Source: Sordaria brevicollis (lineage: Eukaryota; Ascomycota; Sordariomycetes; Sordariales; Sordariaceae). Taken from it: a DNA stretch of 64,000 bases. The stretch covers positions 310,001-374,000 of the forward strand of contig JAUTDP010000005.1 of NCBI GenBank assembly GCA_033439795.1, in the 5' to 3' direction. Positions within the stretch are counted from its first letter, which is position 1. Each line of letters starts with the position of its first letter. Shown here piece after piece: positions 50,120-62,000 of this stretch. The notes beneath the pieces were generated by a model. It worked only from the letters and a program-made list of their open reading frames with translations, did no database searches and was not told the DNA's origin. The translations under genes were made by a program, and so were the position numbers.

Positions 50120-50757
50120 AAGCGTTATATAAATTTAATATTAATTTAAATTCGGTTAACGCTATTATATAAAATATATTAAATTAATTATATATTTTAT
50201 ATAAAATTATTATCCGCCTTCTAAAAAATAATTATTTAAATATTAAAATCGAATTAAACCCTCGGTTTAATACTTTTAATAATTATATTAATACTATCGA
50301 CGGGATATACGTAATTATTTATATAAAGAGATTTTAATAATAACGGTAATATAATAAGAATAATAACGTTACGTAAAATATTTTCGTAATAATAAAATTC
50401 GACCGTTTATTCTCGTACGTATTAATAGGGGCGGAGGGATTAATTAATAACGCCGTATTATATTCGTAGGCGTTTAATAGGTTATTTCGGGTATTAAAAA
50501 ACCGTTATTACGTTATTAATATAGGGTTTAATATTTAGAAGGGAATTGTAATACCTTTTATTAACGTTAAATATTATTTAAAAAATTAGAAAAATAAAGG
50601 GAGGAAATTAAAGAACGCGAAGGAGTTATATAATTTATATTACGCTCGTATTTATATTATTATCGAATATACTTTTAATATCGTAAAGAAAATATAGAAA
50701 ATTATACGTATTATACTATTTAAATATAATATTAACTAATAAATTAAAATTATTTAT
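50120..50757 (+). pseudogene. Harbinger-type DDE nuclease relic
   Basis: All three catalytic regions fall in one plus-strand frame. PRFNTFNNYINTIDG ends at the first Asp codon (50299-50301), matching the family CxGAIDGTH block. At 50518-50520 an AAT codon occupies the second Asp position in YYVINIGFN, read as YxLADAGY with a G-to-A change. At 50665-50667 the Glu codon lies in KELYNLYYARIYIIIEYTFN, corresponding to the ELFNxRHxxxRxxIERxFG block. Spacing (73 and 49 codons) is plausible for DDE_4. The remaining stops are RIP-type. The limits given are approximate. Confidence 0.9.
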
Positions 50758-51249
50758 ATAGTAACCGTATTATATAATTTCGTAATATCCCGGCGACCGA
50801 GGATAGAATTAATAGAGAAATAAAAGAAGGTAATAAAAGAAGGGAAATAGCGAATAAAAAGGGTTTTAAAAGGGAAAACGAATTACTAAATCCGTTAATT
50901 TACTATAGTCGCTATTTGGAATTAATATTAGAGATTATTATAGAGAAGGAGGGAGAGGAGGGAAATAGGTTTAGATACCGAGTTTGAATTTGAATTTGAA
51001 TAAAAAAATCGAATAAAATAGAGTATATAAATAAAAATTAGAGTTATTAGAAAAAATCGAGTGTATATAAAAAATATAGAATTATTAAATAATTCGAATA
51101 TTTGCTTGAAATTTAAAAAAAAATATTAAATAATAATAAATATATATATAAAAAATTAAAATTATTAAATAATTCGAATATTTAATAAAAAAATATAAAT
51201 TTAGTAAATAGATTATTTTTTTTTATTCTATTCTATCTATTTATTTATA

Positions 51250-52230
51250 TATAATTACTTTATTTCCTTACTATAACCGTTATATTTAATTACGTTTATT
51301 AAATTCTCCTCTAAATAATTTAATACCTTTATTATCTCTTACGTAATTATTTTATTAGTAAACCTCTTCTAAATATCTTCGATTACTTTTTATAGCGTAT
51401 TAACTTTTAGGAATTCTAATACCGCTAATAATAACGCCGCCATTACTATTAATTAATTTAATATATCCCTATTATTATAAATAACCTTCTTTTATAAAAT
51501 TCTCTTATTTTTAATTAAAATAGGCTTTTTAATAAGGATAGGAATACGGTCTGGGTTAATTTCGTAAATAAATTTTTACGTAGGAATTTCGCGAATCTTC
51601 TTCTTAAAAATAGGTTTATTTTATCCTCTATTATTATTATTATTATTACCTTTATTACTTTTATTACTAAAATCCTTTTCTTTATTACAATCGCTATTAC
51701 CCGAATTATTATTAATATCCTCTTCCCCGATAATATTTTCTTTATTTTAATCTTCTTCCCTACTTTTATCCTTTATTTCGCGAATATAATAATCGGTAAA
51801 ATATTCTTTTATAAAAATATTTTTATAAACCTCTTAATTATTTAGTAGGGTAATACGAAATTAATAATAATTTTTATATTTAATATTATAACGAATAAAA
51901 AATCTATCCTAAATCTCCTCGGAAATAATTAAAATATTAGTCGCCTAATTGTACCCTATATTAAACGTTATTATTAATTTCTTTTAAATAATATAATAAT
52001 TACGTTTAGTATCCTATTTCGATTTAATCGCGTTAACGGTTTATAAATAACGTAGCTACTTCTCCTTCGCCTTTTTAAATATATATTCTTAAATTTTATT
52101 ATATTTTTTTACTTTACTGGATTTAAAATATTCTTTTCTTTTATATTTACCGAATTATTTTATTATTTAATTAATTATTTTATAATTATAAATAATATAT
52201 TTAAACGGGGTAAAAAAAATATTAGTCGAT
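51250..52230 (-). pseudogene. Possible second ORF (Myb/SANT-like) of the Harbinger element
   Basis: PIF/Harbinger elements usually carry a second, Myb/SANT-like protein. On the minus strand a Lys/Arg/Tyr-rich degenerate reading is visible, for example KKAKEK-LRYL-TVNAIKSK near 52,075-52,010 and EEI-DRFFIRYNIKYKNYY near 51,920-51,860, where dashes are RIP-type stops. That is compatible with such a protein but no diagnostic tryptophans survive, so the assignment rests mainly on position and convergent orientation. Confidence 0.3.
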
Positions 52231-52342
52231 TATAATTAAAGAATTTATTTACGTTTAGTCCTTATAGTATTTTAAATAGTTTATTATAATTAAAATTAGG
52301 ATTAGGTCTAAATTTAATTTTAAATATATTACGGTTAATTCT

Positions 52343-52485
52343 ATTAAATATATTCTAATTAATTACTCTATTAAATATATTCTAATTAATTATTCAATTA
52401 TTAAATATATTTTAATTAATTATTCAATTATTAAATATATTCCAATTAATTATTTAATTATTAGGTATATTCTAATTAATTAATT
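52343..52485. repeat. Tandem repeat, five units of 27-30 bp
   Basis: Five consecutive copies of a unit built on ATTAAATATATTCTAATTAA, differing mostly by C/T and G/A. It lies inside the Harbinger element near its right end, so it is either an internal subterminal repeat of the transposon or a later expansion. Confidence 0.85.
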
Positions 52486-52959
52486 TATTAAATAGGAGGA
52501 GGGTTCGATTAAGTAGTTTAATTAATTTAATTCTAAATTTGAATTTCGAGAAGTTAATTCTCGAAAAGTAGAATCTCGTTAGTAATTATATCGTTATTAT
52601 TTGTAATAGAAATATAAAAGTAATCGTTAATAAAGAGGTTCCGGTTATTGGCGCTAATTGAAAATAGGTTAATAGGCTCTTCGATTGGACTTTAATTTCT
52701 ATCGTTATTTATATTATTAATTTTAACGGGCAAAAATACTAAGAATATAATTACGATATTAAAAACCAAGCTATTAACTTTATTACGTATTTAAATTGAA
52801 GGCGGTGAGCCGGATTATATAAAGTTATACCCAAAACGTTCAAATCTAGAAAGTAGACCTCGTATATATTATATCGATTAGTAGCCTCCACTCTAGGCGA
52901 CTAAGAATTTATAGAAGTCTATACTGCTGGGAGCAAGCAGTCCGCTACCGAACGGGCCC

Positions 52960-54810
52960 TTATGGTATCCGCGACGTACCGTTGCGTGCTGTACCTTGCT
53001 GCCTTTCCCTCTTCTACCACTGATTTTCCCAGCGACGGCCAGCATGGGGTAGCGATGGGGGCATGTGTGGATTTCCTGTGGGTTGCAAGGTTTTGGTCCA
53101 AACTGTTAGGAAAAAGGTGGGCAGTTGGGCACATGACCGTAACAATTTCCACCGCTGGCAACATCTGCGCAAATCGCAACATTCCCGCTTCTTCCACGAC
53201 CGCCCGGGATGTCTTCACTTTTCTTCAAAGCAAACCCTGGGCCCGTCAGTCGACTCGACAGCAACCTTTCGGCTTGCAACTTTACACATGTGGACAGCCA
53301 GAATATAAGCCCGTTTTGGCTGCCACACCATCCACGCCAGTGTCGTGATTGGCTCCTCCACACTCATCTTTTTTCTTCAAGCAAGATCTTGGAAAACGTC
53401 GAGGAGGAAGACGCAATCGCAATTTCATCAAGTCCCCGCTGATTTACTCGACCCGCGAAGCCATTTTGGTGACAGTGGAGGAGTTCATGTACTCAAGGCT
53501 CTGGGTATGGAGTTGGAAGAGGCGGGGAGAGTCAGAAAATAAACAAATGCTGGAAAAAGATGGATACGATTATGTACGCAGGCTCCAAGATCTCACCGTT
53601 TTGAGGCATGGCCAGCGAGTGGATACCCAATCACAACAAGGCTCGGAGCAATGGGCTCGATTGAGGATTCCACTTCGCAGTGCCAGCCCCAGACGGGGTC
53701 AGAGCCATGACGATTGACGAGGGGCCTTGACGAGGGTTGGGAGACGAACAGCTCGAGGAGACGGGTACGGCGGGCTTTTGTACTGTACTTCGAAGCTCGT
53801 GATCCCTTTAGCGGTGAAAATGTATCCCTTTTGCCAAGCCAGCCTTGTACCTCCAATACTTCGGGACTGCTGTTCTTTTGGGTGGGATTGAGGTATCTGC
53901 ATGGGGAAAGATGTTACTGTGGATACAATCTGACCACTCAGAGGAGCTAAATCGCTTGCTTGGCAAAAGGGATACATTTTCACAGCTAAAGGGATAGGCA
54001 TGTGAGCCACACCCGTTCCTGTACGTCGCTGGAGCGTAGCTCTCTTGGGCGTCTACCGAGACACCTATTGGTGGGGCAACTTTTTTTGCCCAGGAACTGG
54101 AAACGATCTTGATTTTTGTGTGTCGAATACGTACCTTCAAGACTTTTTTGTTCGATCGAGAGCTTTTGGCATTCATTCTTAAGGTCAGTGTCGGGCATTT
54201 TTCCTTCTTACAACGAGATGTTTATGTTCTACTGCGGAAGTGTTGGCTCAGCAAATGGACAGCGGTTACGTTGTCACGACTCGTCACGCTTCTTGTTAGC
54301 TGCTGGGTTTGACCTTTGAGCCTCATCCAACTTTCCAGAAAGCAGCTCCCAAAACCCGGATCCACACCTCGATGGGTTTAACATGGGGCCCCATTCTTGG
54401 CCCCTCTAGTGCCTGCTCTAATGCCCCATATGTACGAGGATATGGGACTTTAACTGTGTGAGGTGTGTGTGTACCAAGTACACCGTCAGCCCAAGGGAAC
54501 AATATAAAACATACTCACCCCCCACCTCCCAATCCGGGCCCTCTTGGATAAATTCGTCAAGGTGAACGTCGACGTGGATCAGGGTAAATAGGACATCAAA
54601 TACGAAGTAACGACTTACCAACATCCATCGAGACATAGCCAAGACAGAAACCGACGCCGTTCACAGTCATCACTCTTACCAGCACCGTCACTACACACAT
54701 CAGCCTGCTTCCGGATCTGACTTTAGTCCCACCACCGAAGGACTCACCCCTTTTCACCAGCTCAGTTTCAATACTAGAAGATTTGAGGCACCGTATTCAC
54801 ATTCTTCACA
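52960..54810 (+). promoter_or_regulatory. Upstream region of the zinc-cluster gene
   Basis: About 1.85 kb of normal-composition DNA between the Harbinger element and the start codon. Open frames are short and overlap in several frames; none is convincing. It contains a 194-bp MITE (53,802-53,995). The final 150 bp are C-rich and A/C-rich, likely the 5' UTR. Confidence 0.45.
53802..53995. mobile_element. MITE with 38-bp TIRs, 194 bp
   Basis: The arms at 53802-53839 and 53958-53995 are inverted copies of a 38-bp sequence starting ATCCCTTTAGC and ending CCAAGC, with one mismatch (CGG/CTG). The word ATCCCTTT occurs twice within each arm. The 118-bp interior has no coding capacity. I see no clear target duplication, so the superfamily is undetermined. 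RNA from it would fold into a long hairpin. It is 0.8 kb upstream of the transcription-factor start codon and carries no RIP signature. Confidence 0.85.
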
Positions 54811-57646
54811 ATGTCTGATTCCGGGGATTCACAGTGTACTCCCTCGCCGAGCCCATCGACGGAAAACGAGTCAACAGGACCAGTATGCATGTCACCATGC
54901 GATGAGAAGCCGAATTCCCTAGCAAAGATCGAAGCTGCGACACCTTCCAAGAAGCGACCATCAAAATCCAGCCCCGCAGATAGCCAAAATCCCAGGCCAG
55001 CGAAAAGACGCGCGGCTCGGGCTTGCTTGACATGCCGAAACCGTAAAGTACGTTGCAATGTTGTCGAGGGCGGTTTGCCATGTAACAACTGCAAATGGGA
55101 TCGGGTCGAATGTGTGGTTATGGAGAGTCGGCGTCGCAAGTGAGTGCCTCGGCATCCATGCCTCCCCAATCTTCAAAACCGAGTGACCCGAGCTGTGGCT
55201 AACGCCATTCCCTTCCTCCGTGTAGGAAGAACGTATTGGCTGGACAAGCAGTTCCCAATGGAGTTGCAGCAGTCGGCGGTGAAATTGGCGCGAGGACTCT
55301 TGGTCACCAGCCAATCCTTTCTAGCCAACAACTTGCTGCTCATGCCAATGCCTCGCTCATGGCTGGTCTCCAGATGATGAATGGAGCTGGACTCCCTCTT
55401 TCCATGGGAAATGCCCTGATGCAGCCATTTTGTAAGCCAACACTCGTTCCTGCGTGATCAGGCTGTAAAGGAGCCTCATCTGACTGAATCGCGCTGTGAC
55501 AGATGCCCAAGCGGCACAAACCCAAGGACTCTGGAACAACCCAAGTCTTCCCGAAGCCGGCGCTCGCCTTTGGCAAAATCCACAGTTGATGACGACCATG
55601 CCCGGAAACTTCACCAACCCCTCCGCGACAGTTGTGAACCCACTACCAACACCGACGTCGATCTCGACGCCTCCGCCACAGCCTTTCCTGCAACCGAACC
55701 TCCAGCCGAAACCCAGCCGGACCGTCTCCCCGCATCTTCCGAACTTCTTCAAGCCTCTCCCAGCTAAGGATGCAGTCGACGTGCAGTACATGATGGCCAA
55801 GGGAGCCTTTACGATCCCGACGCCTGAGGTGCAAAATGCCATGCTCAAGGCTTATGTCGAATACGTCCATCCCTACATGCCGCTCCTGGAACTGCGTCAG
55901 TTTCTGACCGCCATTCACTCCAACGGACAATCGGGCCAGATCAGCCTTGTTCTCTACCAAGCCGTCATGTTTGCGGGATCGAACTTTGTAGAGCAGAAGT
56001 ATCTCGACGCAGCTGGACTAGGGAGTCGTAGGAACGCCCGGAAAGAGCTGTTCATGAGGACCCGGGTTCTCTACGACTGCGATGTCGAAAAAGATCGTCT
56101 TGATCTTGTCCAGTCGCTGCTCCTCATGACCTACTGGTATGAAACACCGGAGGATCAGAAAGATACCTGGCACTGGATTGGAGTTGCGATCTCATTGGGA
56201 CTCACCATTGGCATTCACCGCAACCCGGCGAACTTGGCTATGCCGCCTGCGCAGAGAAAGCTGTGGAAGCGGATCTGGTGGTGCTGCTTCATGCGCGACC
56301 GACTTATTGCGCTGGGAATGCGCCGGCCGACTCGGATCAAGGACGAGGACTTTGACGTGCCCATGCTGGAGGAATCCGATTTTGAGATTGTTGAACTCCC
56401 GGCCGATAACCAATTGCTTGGGCCCAACTGCGCTGTTGTCAGAAACGTCGCCACACAGCGACAGCTTGCCCGGCTCTGCATCCAGAAAGCGCGCATTTGC
56501 GTTGGTATCAGCCACATGATCAAGACTCAATACACGGTCCTCAACCATGACGGTGGTCTTCCAGCTGGTCAAACCACGTCTAGCACCACCATGCTTTTCC
56601 CGAACAAGAGCCTGAACAACATCCAGGATGTCCAGAAGGTGGATCAGATGTTGGAGAACTGGCGTCTGCAGCTGCCCGAGGATTGCCAGTACAGGCCGCT
56701 CTCGACCGAGGCCCTCGCAGAGGAGGACAAGCCAGTGGCTGTCCACCGTACTCTCCTCCACATGGTCTACCATACAACCGTCTCTGCTCTGCACAGGCCG
56801 CACTACTTGACCATGGAGCAGGCGGCTACTCAATCCGCTCAAACCAGCTTGATTGCTCAGCAGGCTCGAGGCAAGGTGCACCATGCCGCTACCATGGTAA
56901 CGAGAATGGCAGAAGATCTTTTGCGCCAAGGACTGGCCAAGTACCTTCCCACCACCGCCGTGACGGTGACACTGCCAGCCATGACCGTTCACCTGCTCCA
57001 CAGCCGATCGCCGGATCCCGAGCTCAGCCAACAGGCACGCCGTGACTTTGAGGTGTGCGCGAAGCTGCTGCTCCAGCTGCGCGGCATGTATGCAGCGGCG
57101 GAGTTCGCACACGGATTCTTGATGGGAGTCGAGGCTCGTCACAAGGCCACCGCTATCAGCCCTCAGGCACCTCAAGCGCCTCCGGTCAATCTTGCCCCTC
57201 AAGTTCAGCTAGGACCTCAGAAGGAGCCAACACCGCCCCCTGAGACGGAATCATCTTTCCAGCCGACTACCACCCCTTTTTATCGTCCTCCCCAAGCTGA
57301 TGCCATGGTGTCCGGGGTAGGACATGGTCCCGGTGCTCTGGTTCTGGTGAACGTGGATAGTGGCGGCAGCACACCACCGCAAACCGACGTCGAAGACATG
57401 TCAGCGGCAGGCTTGACTCCTCCGGTCGATAGGACGGCTTACCAGGAGGTCCAGACCACCGCCATGGACTGTGACGCAACCGACTCAATGGCCAACTACT
57501 TTGATGATGCCTTTGGTAGCATTCTCGATCCTGAAGCCGTCGAGGGCGATTTCATGGAAGCGTTTACCATGAGCCACGAGAACGACGACGAGTGGATGTT
57601 TGACGGACCGTGCAACAGCAACCCGGCCCCCGCGGCTGTTTGCTAA
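54811..57646 (+). CDS. Zn(II)2Cys6 transcription factor, cutinase-factor/FAR type, 3 exons
   Basis: Exons 54811-55139, 55226-55431 and 55503-57646 give 892 aa; introns are 86 and 71 bp. A basic segment PRPAKRRAARA leads into the zinc cluster with Cys72, 75, 82, 91, 94 and 101 (C-x2-C-x6-C-x8-C-x2-C-x6-C), and the following ESRRRK is split by intron 1. A Pro/Gln-rich linker precedes the fungal-specific transcription factor domain (about residues 290-720; AYVEYVHPYMPLLELRQFL, WHWIGVAISLGLTIGIHRNP, RRPTRIKDEDFDVP). The C terminus is acidic (DEWMFDG) and may activate. Overall it resembles the CTF1-beta/FarB regulators of fatty-acid and cutin-hydrolysis genes; which paralogue it is I cannot say, so no symbol is given. 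It acts in the nucleus. Confidence 0.93.
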
Positions 57647-58063
57647 CAACCTTTTCTTTTTCTTCTTTCCTTTTTTCCTTTCGCATTGGATGGGGCGTCT
57701 GGCCGGAGGAACTGGTAATGACTTTCGGCTTCTAGTGCCTCCCTTTCTTTCTTTGGGAAAACTCGTGCTCCGTTGAAGGCAACGGGGTGATCATGATAGG
57801 GTATTTGATGACACGGGCGCTCAGTACAGAAAACCGGTACAATGGCGTTGAAAGGAGATTTTGGGGATTTGATTTATGATTTTTTTGGGTATTGAAAATG
57901 ATGGGACAAGGACAAATGATATCGGGCATCAGTACAGGCTTTGTGGAAGGGTGGAGGGCAATGAGGAGAGAAACAGACTGAAATGAGCAGTCCGATGCAG
58001 GTTCGACCATGGTAATTCCAGGACTTGGCGAAACAGAGAGAGAGAGAGACAAGAGAGAAATAC
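57647..58063 (+). other. 3' region of the zinc-cluster gene
   Basis: C/T-rich directly after the stop, then ordinary sequence with a short (GA)n run at 58,035-58,050 immediately before the MITE. Probable 3' UTR; no gene. Confidence 0.4.
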
Positions 58064-58380
58064 AGTAATTTCCCCTGTTCGTGCATGCACCTGAAAATGC
58101 ATAAACCCTTCTAAATGCTTAAGAAAGTCTGGCCGCAATTATTTAGTATGAGGATTTGCATAAAAGCTATTTGCATGTCAATTGGTGAGATTTTTGGTGG
58201 GTATGCACTTATAAGGACGCTTTTCAGGGTCATATTTAGGCTTAAATGCCTTCAAAGCGCCCTGGAAACTCTATGCTATAGGGCCTTCAAAGGCTTGGCA
58301 TAGGAATATAAATGCATGAGCCTCGTAAATGCATACAAATTACCGTCCCGGATTAGATGCACGAACAGGGTAAATTACTG
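58064..58380. mobile_element. Pogo/mariner-type MITE, 317 bp
   Basis: The ends are inverted repeats of about 25 bp: CAGTAATTTCCCCTGTTCGT at the left and, reversed, CAGTAATTTACCCTGTTCGT at the right, flanked by TA on both sides (58062-58063 and 58381-58382). The first 60-90 bp align with the left end of the element at 9,210, sharing GCAT-CACCT-AAA-TGCATAAACCC and the CGCAATTATTTA word. It has no coding capacity. It is unmutated by RIP, fitting its length below the approximate RIP threshold. It is the best-preserved member of this family in the window. Confidence 0.93.
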
Positions 58381-59017
58381 TAGATAGAGATGATATTGAT
58401 CACAAAACTGGGATTTGTCCAGCTTGAACACTTGCTTTTGACTCGTGCGGGGAACTGGGAAACCATGTAGTGATATGTACAGTGCCCAAAGGTGTTTCGT
58501 TCTGGTCAAAGGACCGCAGAAGCAAGAGCGATGAAAGGGATCGAATGATGCAGTGTGATCCGTCCTGTCATGATCATGATGAAGATTTTTCCCAATGCTG
58601 GTCACTCTTGCAACTTTTGCCAAGTTGGACGTACCTCTAGAGATAGGCCGCGGCTGGTTCTTTCCTTTTCCCGCAGTGAGGCCGGATGAGGTTGGTTGGA
58701 TGGGAAGGCCCAACCGTGTCCATCCCACGTCACCATCTGCAGCAAAAGGTGCAGGAGCAGCCGACTAGTAAAGAAGCTGCCCCTCAACCTGTACTTTCAA
58801 AGTCCGGGCACGGAGCCTTACCACAGCCTGAGCAGTCAGAATCGGGGGTTTCAACGAGGTGGAGTTGCATCGTCTTCGTACTACCCAAGCCTTTGACACG
58901 ATGGCGCACATAGGGGAGCCTCGCCAAGCACCCATTGAGACATTGGATTTTTCAGCAGCGCGGCACCGCGGCAATGCGGCTGTGTTGGTGGTTTATTGGC
59001 ACAAGTAGTCTCTGAGC
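58381..59017. other. Intergenic, no gene recognised
   Basis: Normal-composition DNA with short overlapping frames only. Nothing protein-like on either strand. Confidence 0.4.
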
Positions 59018-62000
59018 ACAGACCACCCCACAACGATACTCTACCCCACCCTAGGAATTGGGTGGGTCTCCGCGAACGAAGTGAGAGGAGGTCTGTGTCG
59101 ATTTTATGCGATTTGGCTATAAGCGATAAAATTCCCATATAAATTTTCAATTAAATTAAATATAATCTCATATTCACTCTCAAATATCTTTATAATAATA
59201 ATAAATATTTATAATTTAACGGCATTAAATATTTCATCTTCCTTTTAATTTTTCTCTTCCTTTTTTTTTTTCTTTAATACGTTTTATAATTCTTAATTAA
59301 TAATTACTTAAGGGTTATTCTCGTAAATAATAAAACGTACCTCTAAGGATTATATATTATATATTAATTAACTTTTATCTAAATATTATTAAATTATATA
59401 GGAATTATAATATAATTTGAATTTTACTCCGGTAATATTTTATATTTTATCGAATAATTCGAATTTACTATTATATTCGCCATTTTATTATACCCTAACC
59501 GGATTTCCTAATAATATATAATTATAATTATTAAATATACTAATTTAAATAAATATTAAAAATTATAACGTCGGTTTATTTATATTATTATCCGTCTTTT
59601 ATTTAACCCGGTTAATTTAATAAAATTTAGCGATATTATTTATCGCTTCCGCGTAAAATAAATTAAATATATCCGTCGGATTATTTACTAATACGGCGAT
59701 ATTATCCTTATTATAGCTATTAAATTCGGTAAAAGTATTATTTTCCAAATTATTTTAATTATCTTACTTTATAAAATTATAATTTAAATTATCCCTTTAA
59801 ATCGATTAAATTAAAAATAGAAGGATATCATTACCCAATATTATAATACTAAATTATTTTTTATCGATTAAAACCTCTATAAAATATATTATACTTTTAA
59901 AAATCCCTTTTTATATTTAACCTATTTTTAATTCTTATAAGAATAATAAATTTTAAAAGTACATATTTTCTAAATATTATATTTATATCCTTTTTAATCC
60001 CAAATAAATTTTACATTATTACTTCTTTAAGTATCTTCGCTCCCCCGAATTCGTTAACCGTATAATATTTATAATTATTAATAAATTTTATATTATATAT
60101 TAATAATATAATTTCCGAATTAAATTCGCGGACCTTTATTAATTTCGGCGTATACTTCTACTCTTTATCCTATAATTCGGTTATACTACTATATTAATTA
60201 AAGAATCCGAAATATATATATAAACGTATACCGGCTTCTAACTATTTAATAATTCTCTAAATTCTCTTTATATTATCCGTATATTAATTAATCGGCTTAA
60301 TATTAATATTATCTTCAACTATATTCTATTTAACGAAACTTAATATTTCGAATACTTTAAATTCTTATTTATTCTAACCAATTCAATTATATTAAAAATT
60401 ATTATTTATATTAATAATAAAAATTTAATTAATAAAGCGAAGAAATACTTTATTTTAACGTTAATTAAATAAAAGATTCGCTCCCTAATTATTACCCTTT
60501 TAATTATCCGGATTTATTATTCGTATATCCGACCTACGGATTAAAAACGGCTTTATTAATAATTTATTACTCCGGATTTTTAATATCGGATTATTATATT
60601 TATTATTATATTAAATATAAAAATAAATATACCCGATATTATTCGTATGATATAATATAACGAAATTATATTTTAAAACGTTATTAATTTATAGTAGCGT
60701 TTTAAGCGTACTATACGCGGCGGTAAATTAAAAATAATTTACTTCTTTACGCCCTATTAATATTTCGATAAATTCGGATATTTTTTTAATTTAATTACTT
60801 TATATTAAATAAAAATAAATAATAATTTATTCGGTTCCGATTTAAAATTTTCGTAAATAATATTTATAATTATTAATATTTATAATATAATTTAATTTTA
60901 ACCCCTTCGCCGTATTAGGCCCAATAATTTGTTTAATATAAATTCCGAATTCGGTATTTTCGCTAATAGTATTCGCCCTAAGAAATAATCCTAAAAGAAT
61001 ATTAATAAATATATTATATTAATTACTAATTACCTTGATATATATAAAATTATTAATACGAAATACTTTCGGTCCGTTATTTTTAAAATCTTTTAAAATT
61101 AAATCGATTTTATAGATAAGAATTAACTACGTATAACTTATTATAATAATTATAATTATTAATTTAATTGGATAAAAACGCTCTTTAATAAGGTTAAATT
61201 ACCGTTTAAAACGCTAAAATTTATATTATAAATTAAATTACTTTTATTTCGTTTAAATAATTTTTTCGTAAACCGCTTTAGGTTAAACTATCCTTCTAAT
61301 ATCGATTTCTAATTATTATATATCGTTTTTATACCGCCCAAAACTTTATAATAAATTATTCGTATTATAATTGTAAATAAAGTATTAAATATAATTTATA
61401 ATTTATTTAACCTTATTTCATACGCTCTTCTACTATAAGAATAAGAATATTTAAATATTTACGGATAGGATTTTTTTTAAAAATATAAAAAAATTATATC
61501 CGATATTAAATTTATCTATATTAATAGGCGAAATATAATTACTATTAAAATAATAATAAATAGGGAATATAATACGTAATTTACTTTATTTATAATTTAA
61601 AAAGCCGTATTATATATTACGTATTTATTGGCCCTACTCTTTATTCCGGAGCCGCGATTAATTAAACGCTATACCGCCAATAATAATTATAAATATTACC
61701 GATAAAATTATTCTAAACCTCAATTTTGCAGCGATTTATTTATTTTAATTTAATCCTTTTATATTTTATTTTTATAGGAATTACTTATTTTTACATAATT
61801 TATTCTCGTAGGATTAAAATAATAAAAATAGTAATTAAATTAATTAATTCCAATAGGAATTAATATATATAGGATTATTTTAATTCCTATTAAAATTAAT
61901 ATACGCGGGTATTTTTTAATTCCTATTAAAATTAATATATATTTATTTATATTCAATTTATTAATATTTATTATTTATTATTCGAAATATTATATTATTA

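Larger units (their letters stand above)
49435..52959 (+). mobile_element. PIF/Harbinger DNA transposon, 3,525 bp, RIP-inactivated
   Basis: The left end (49435-49481) and right end (52912-52959) form a nearly perfect 47-48 bp inverted repeat beginning GGGCCCGTTCGGTAGCGGAC; they differ by one C in a CTCC/CTCCC run. A TTA trinucleotide flanks both ends (49432-49434 and 52960-52962), the target duplication typical of PIF/Harbinger. The interior is AT-rich and RIP-mutated while both flanks are normal, so the element was a repeat when RIP acted and did not spread mutation far. It contains the DDE transposase relic and possibly a second ORF. It lies 1.85 kb upstream of the zinc-cluster gene. Confidence 0.95.

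Noticed and set aside
52330..52490. CRISPR-like regular repeat spacing
   Set aside because: Units are contiguous without spacers, and the host is eukaryotic; it is a plain tandem repeat.
56192..57202. 336-aa minus-strand frame inside the zinc-cluster gene
   Set aside because: It is the antisense shadow of a well-supported exon and has no recognisable protein features.
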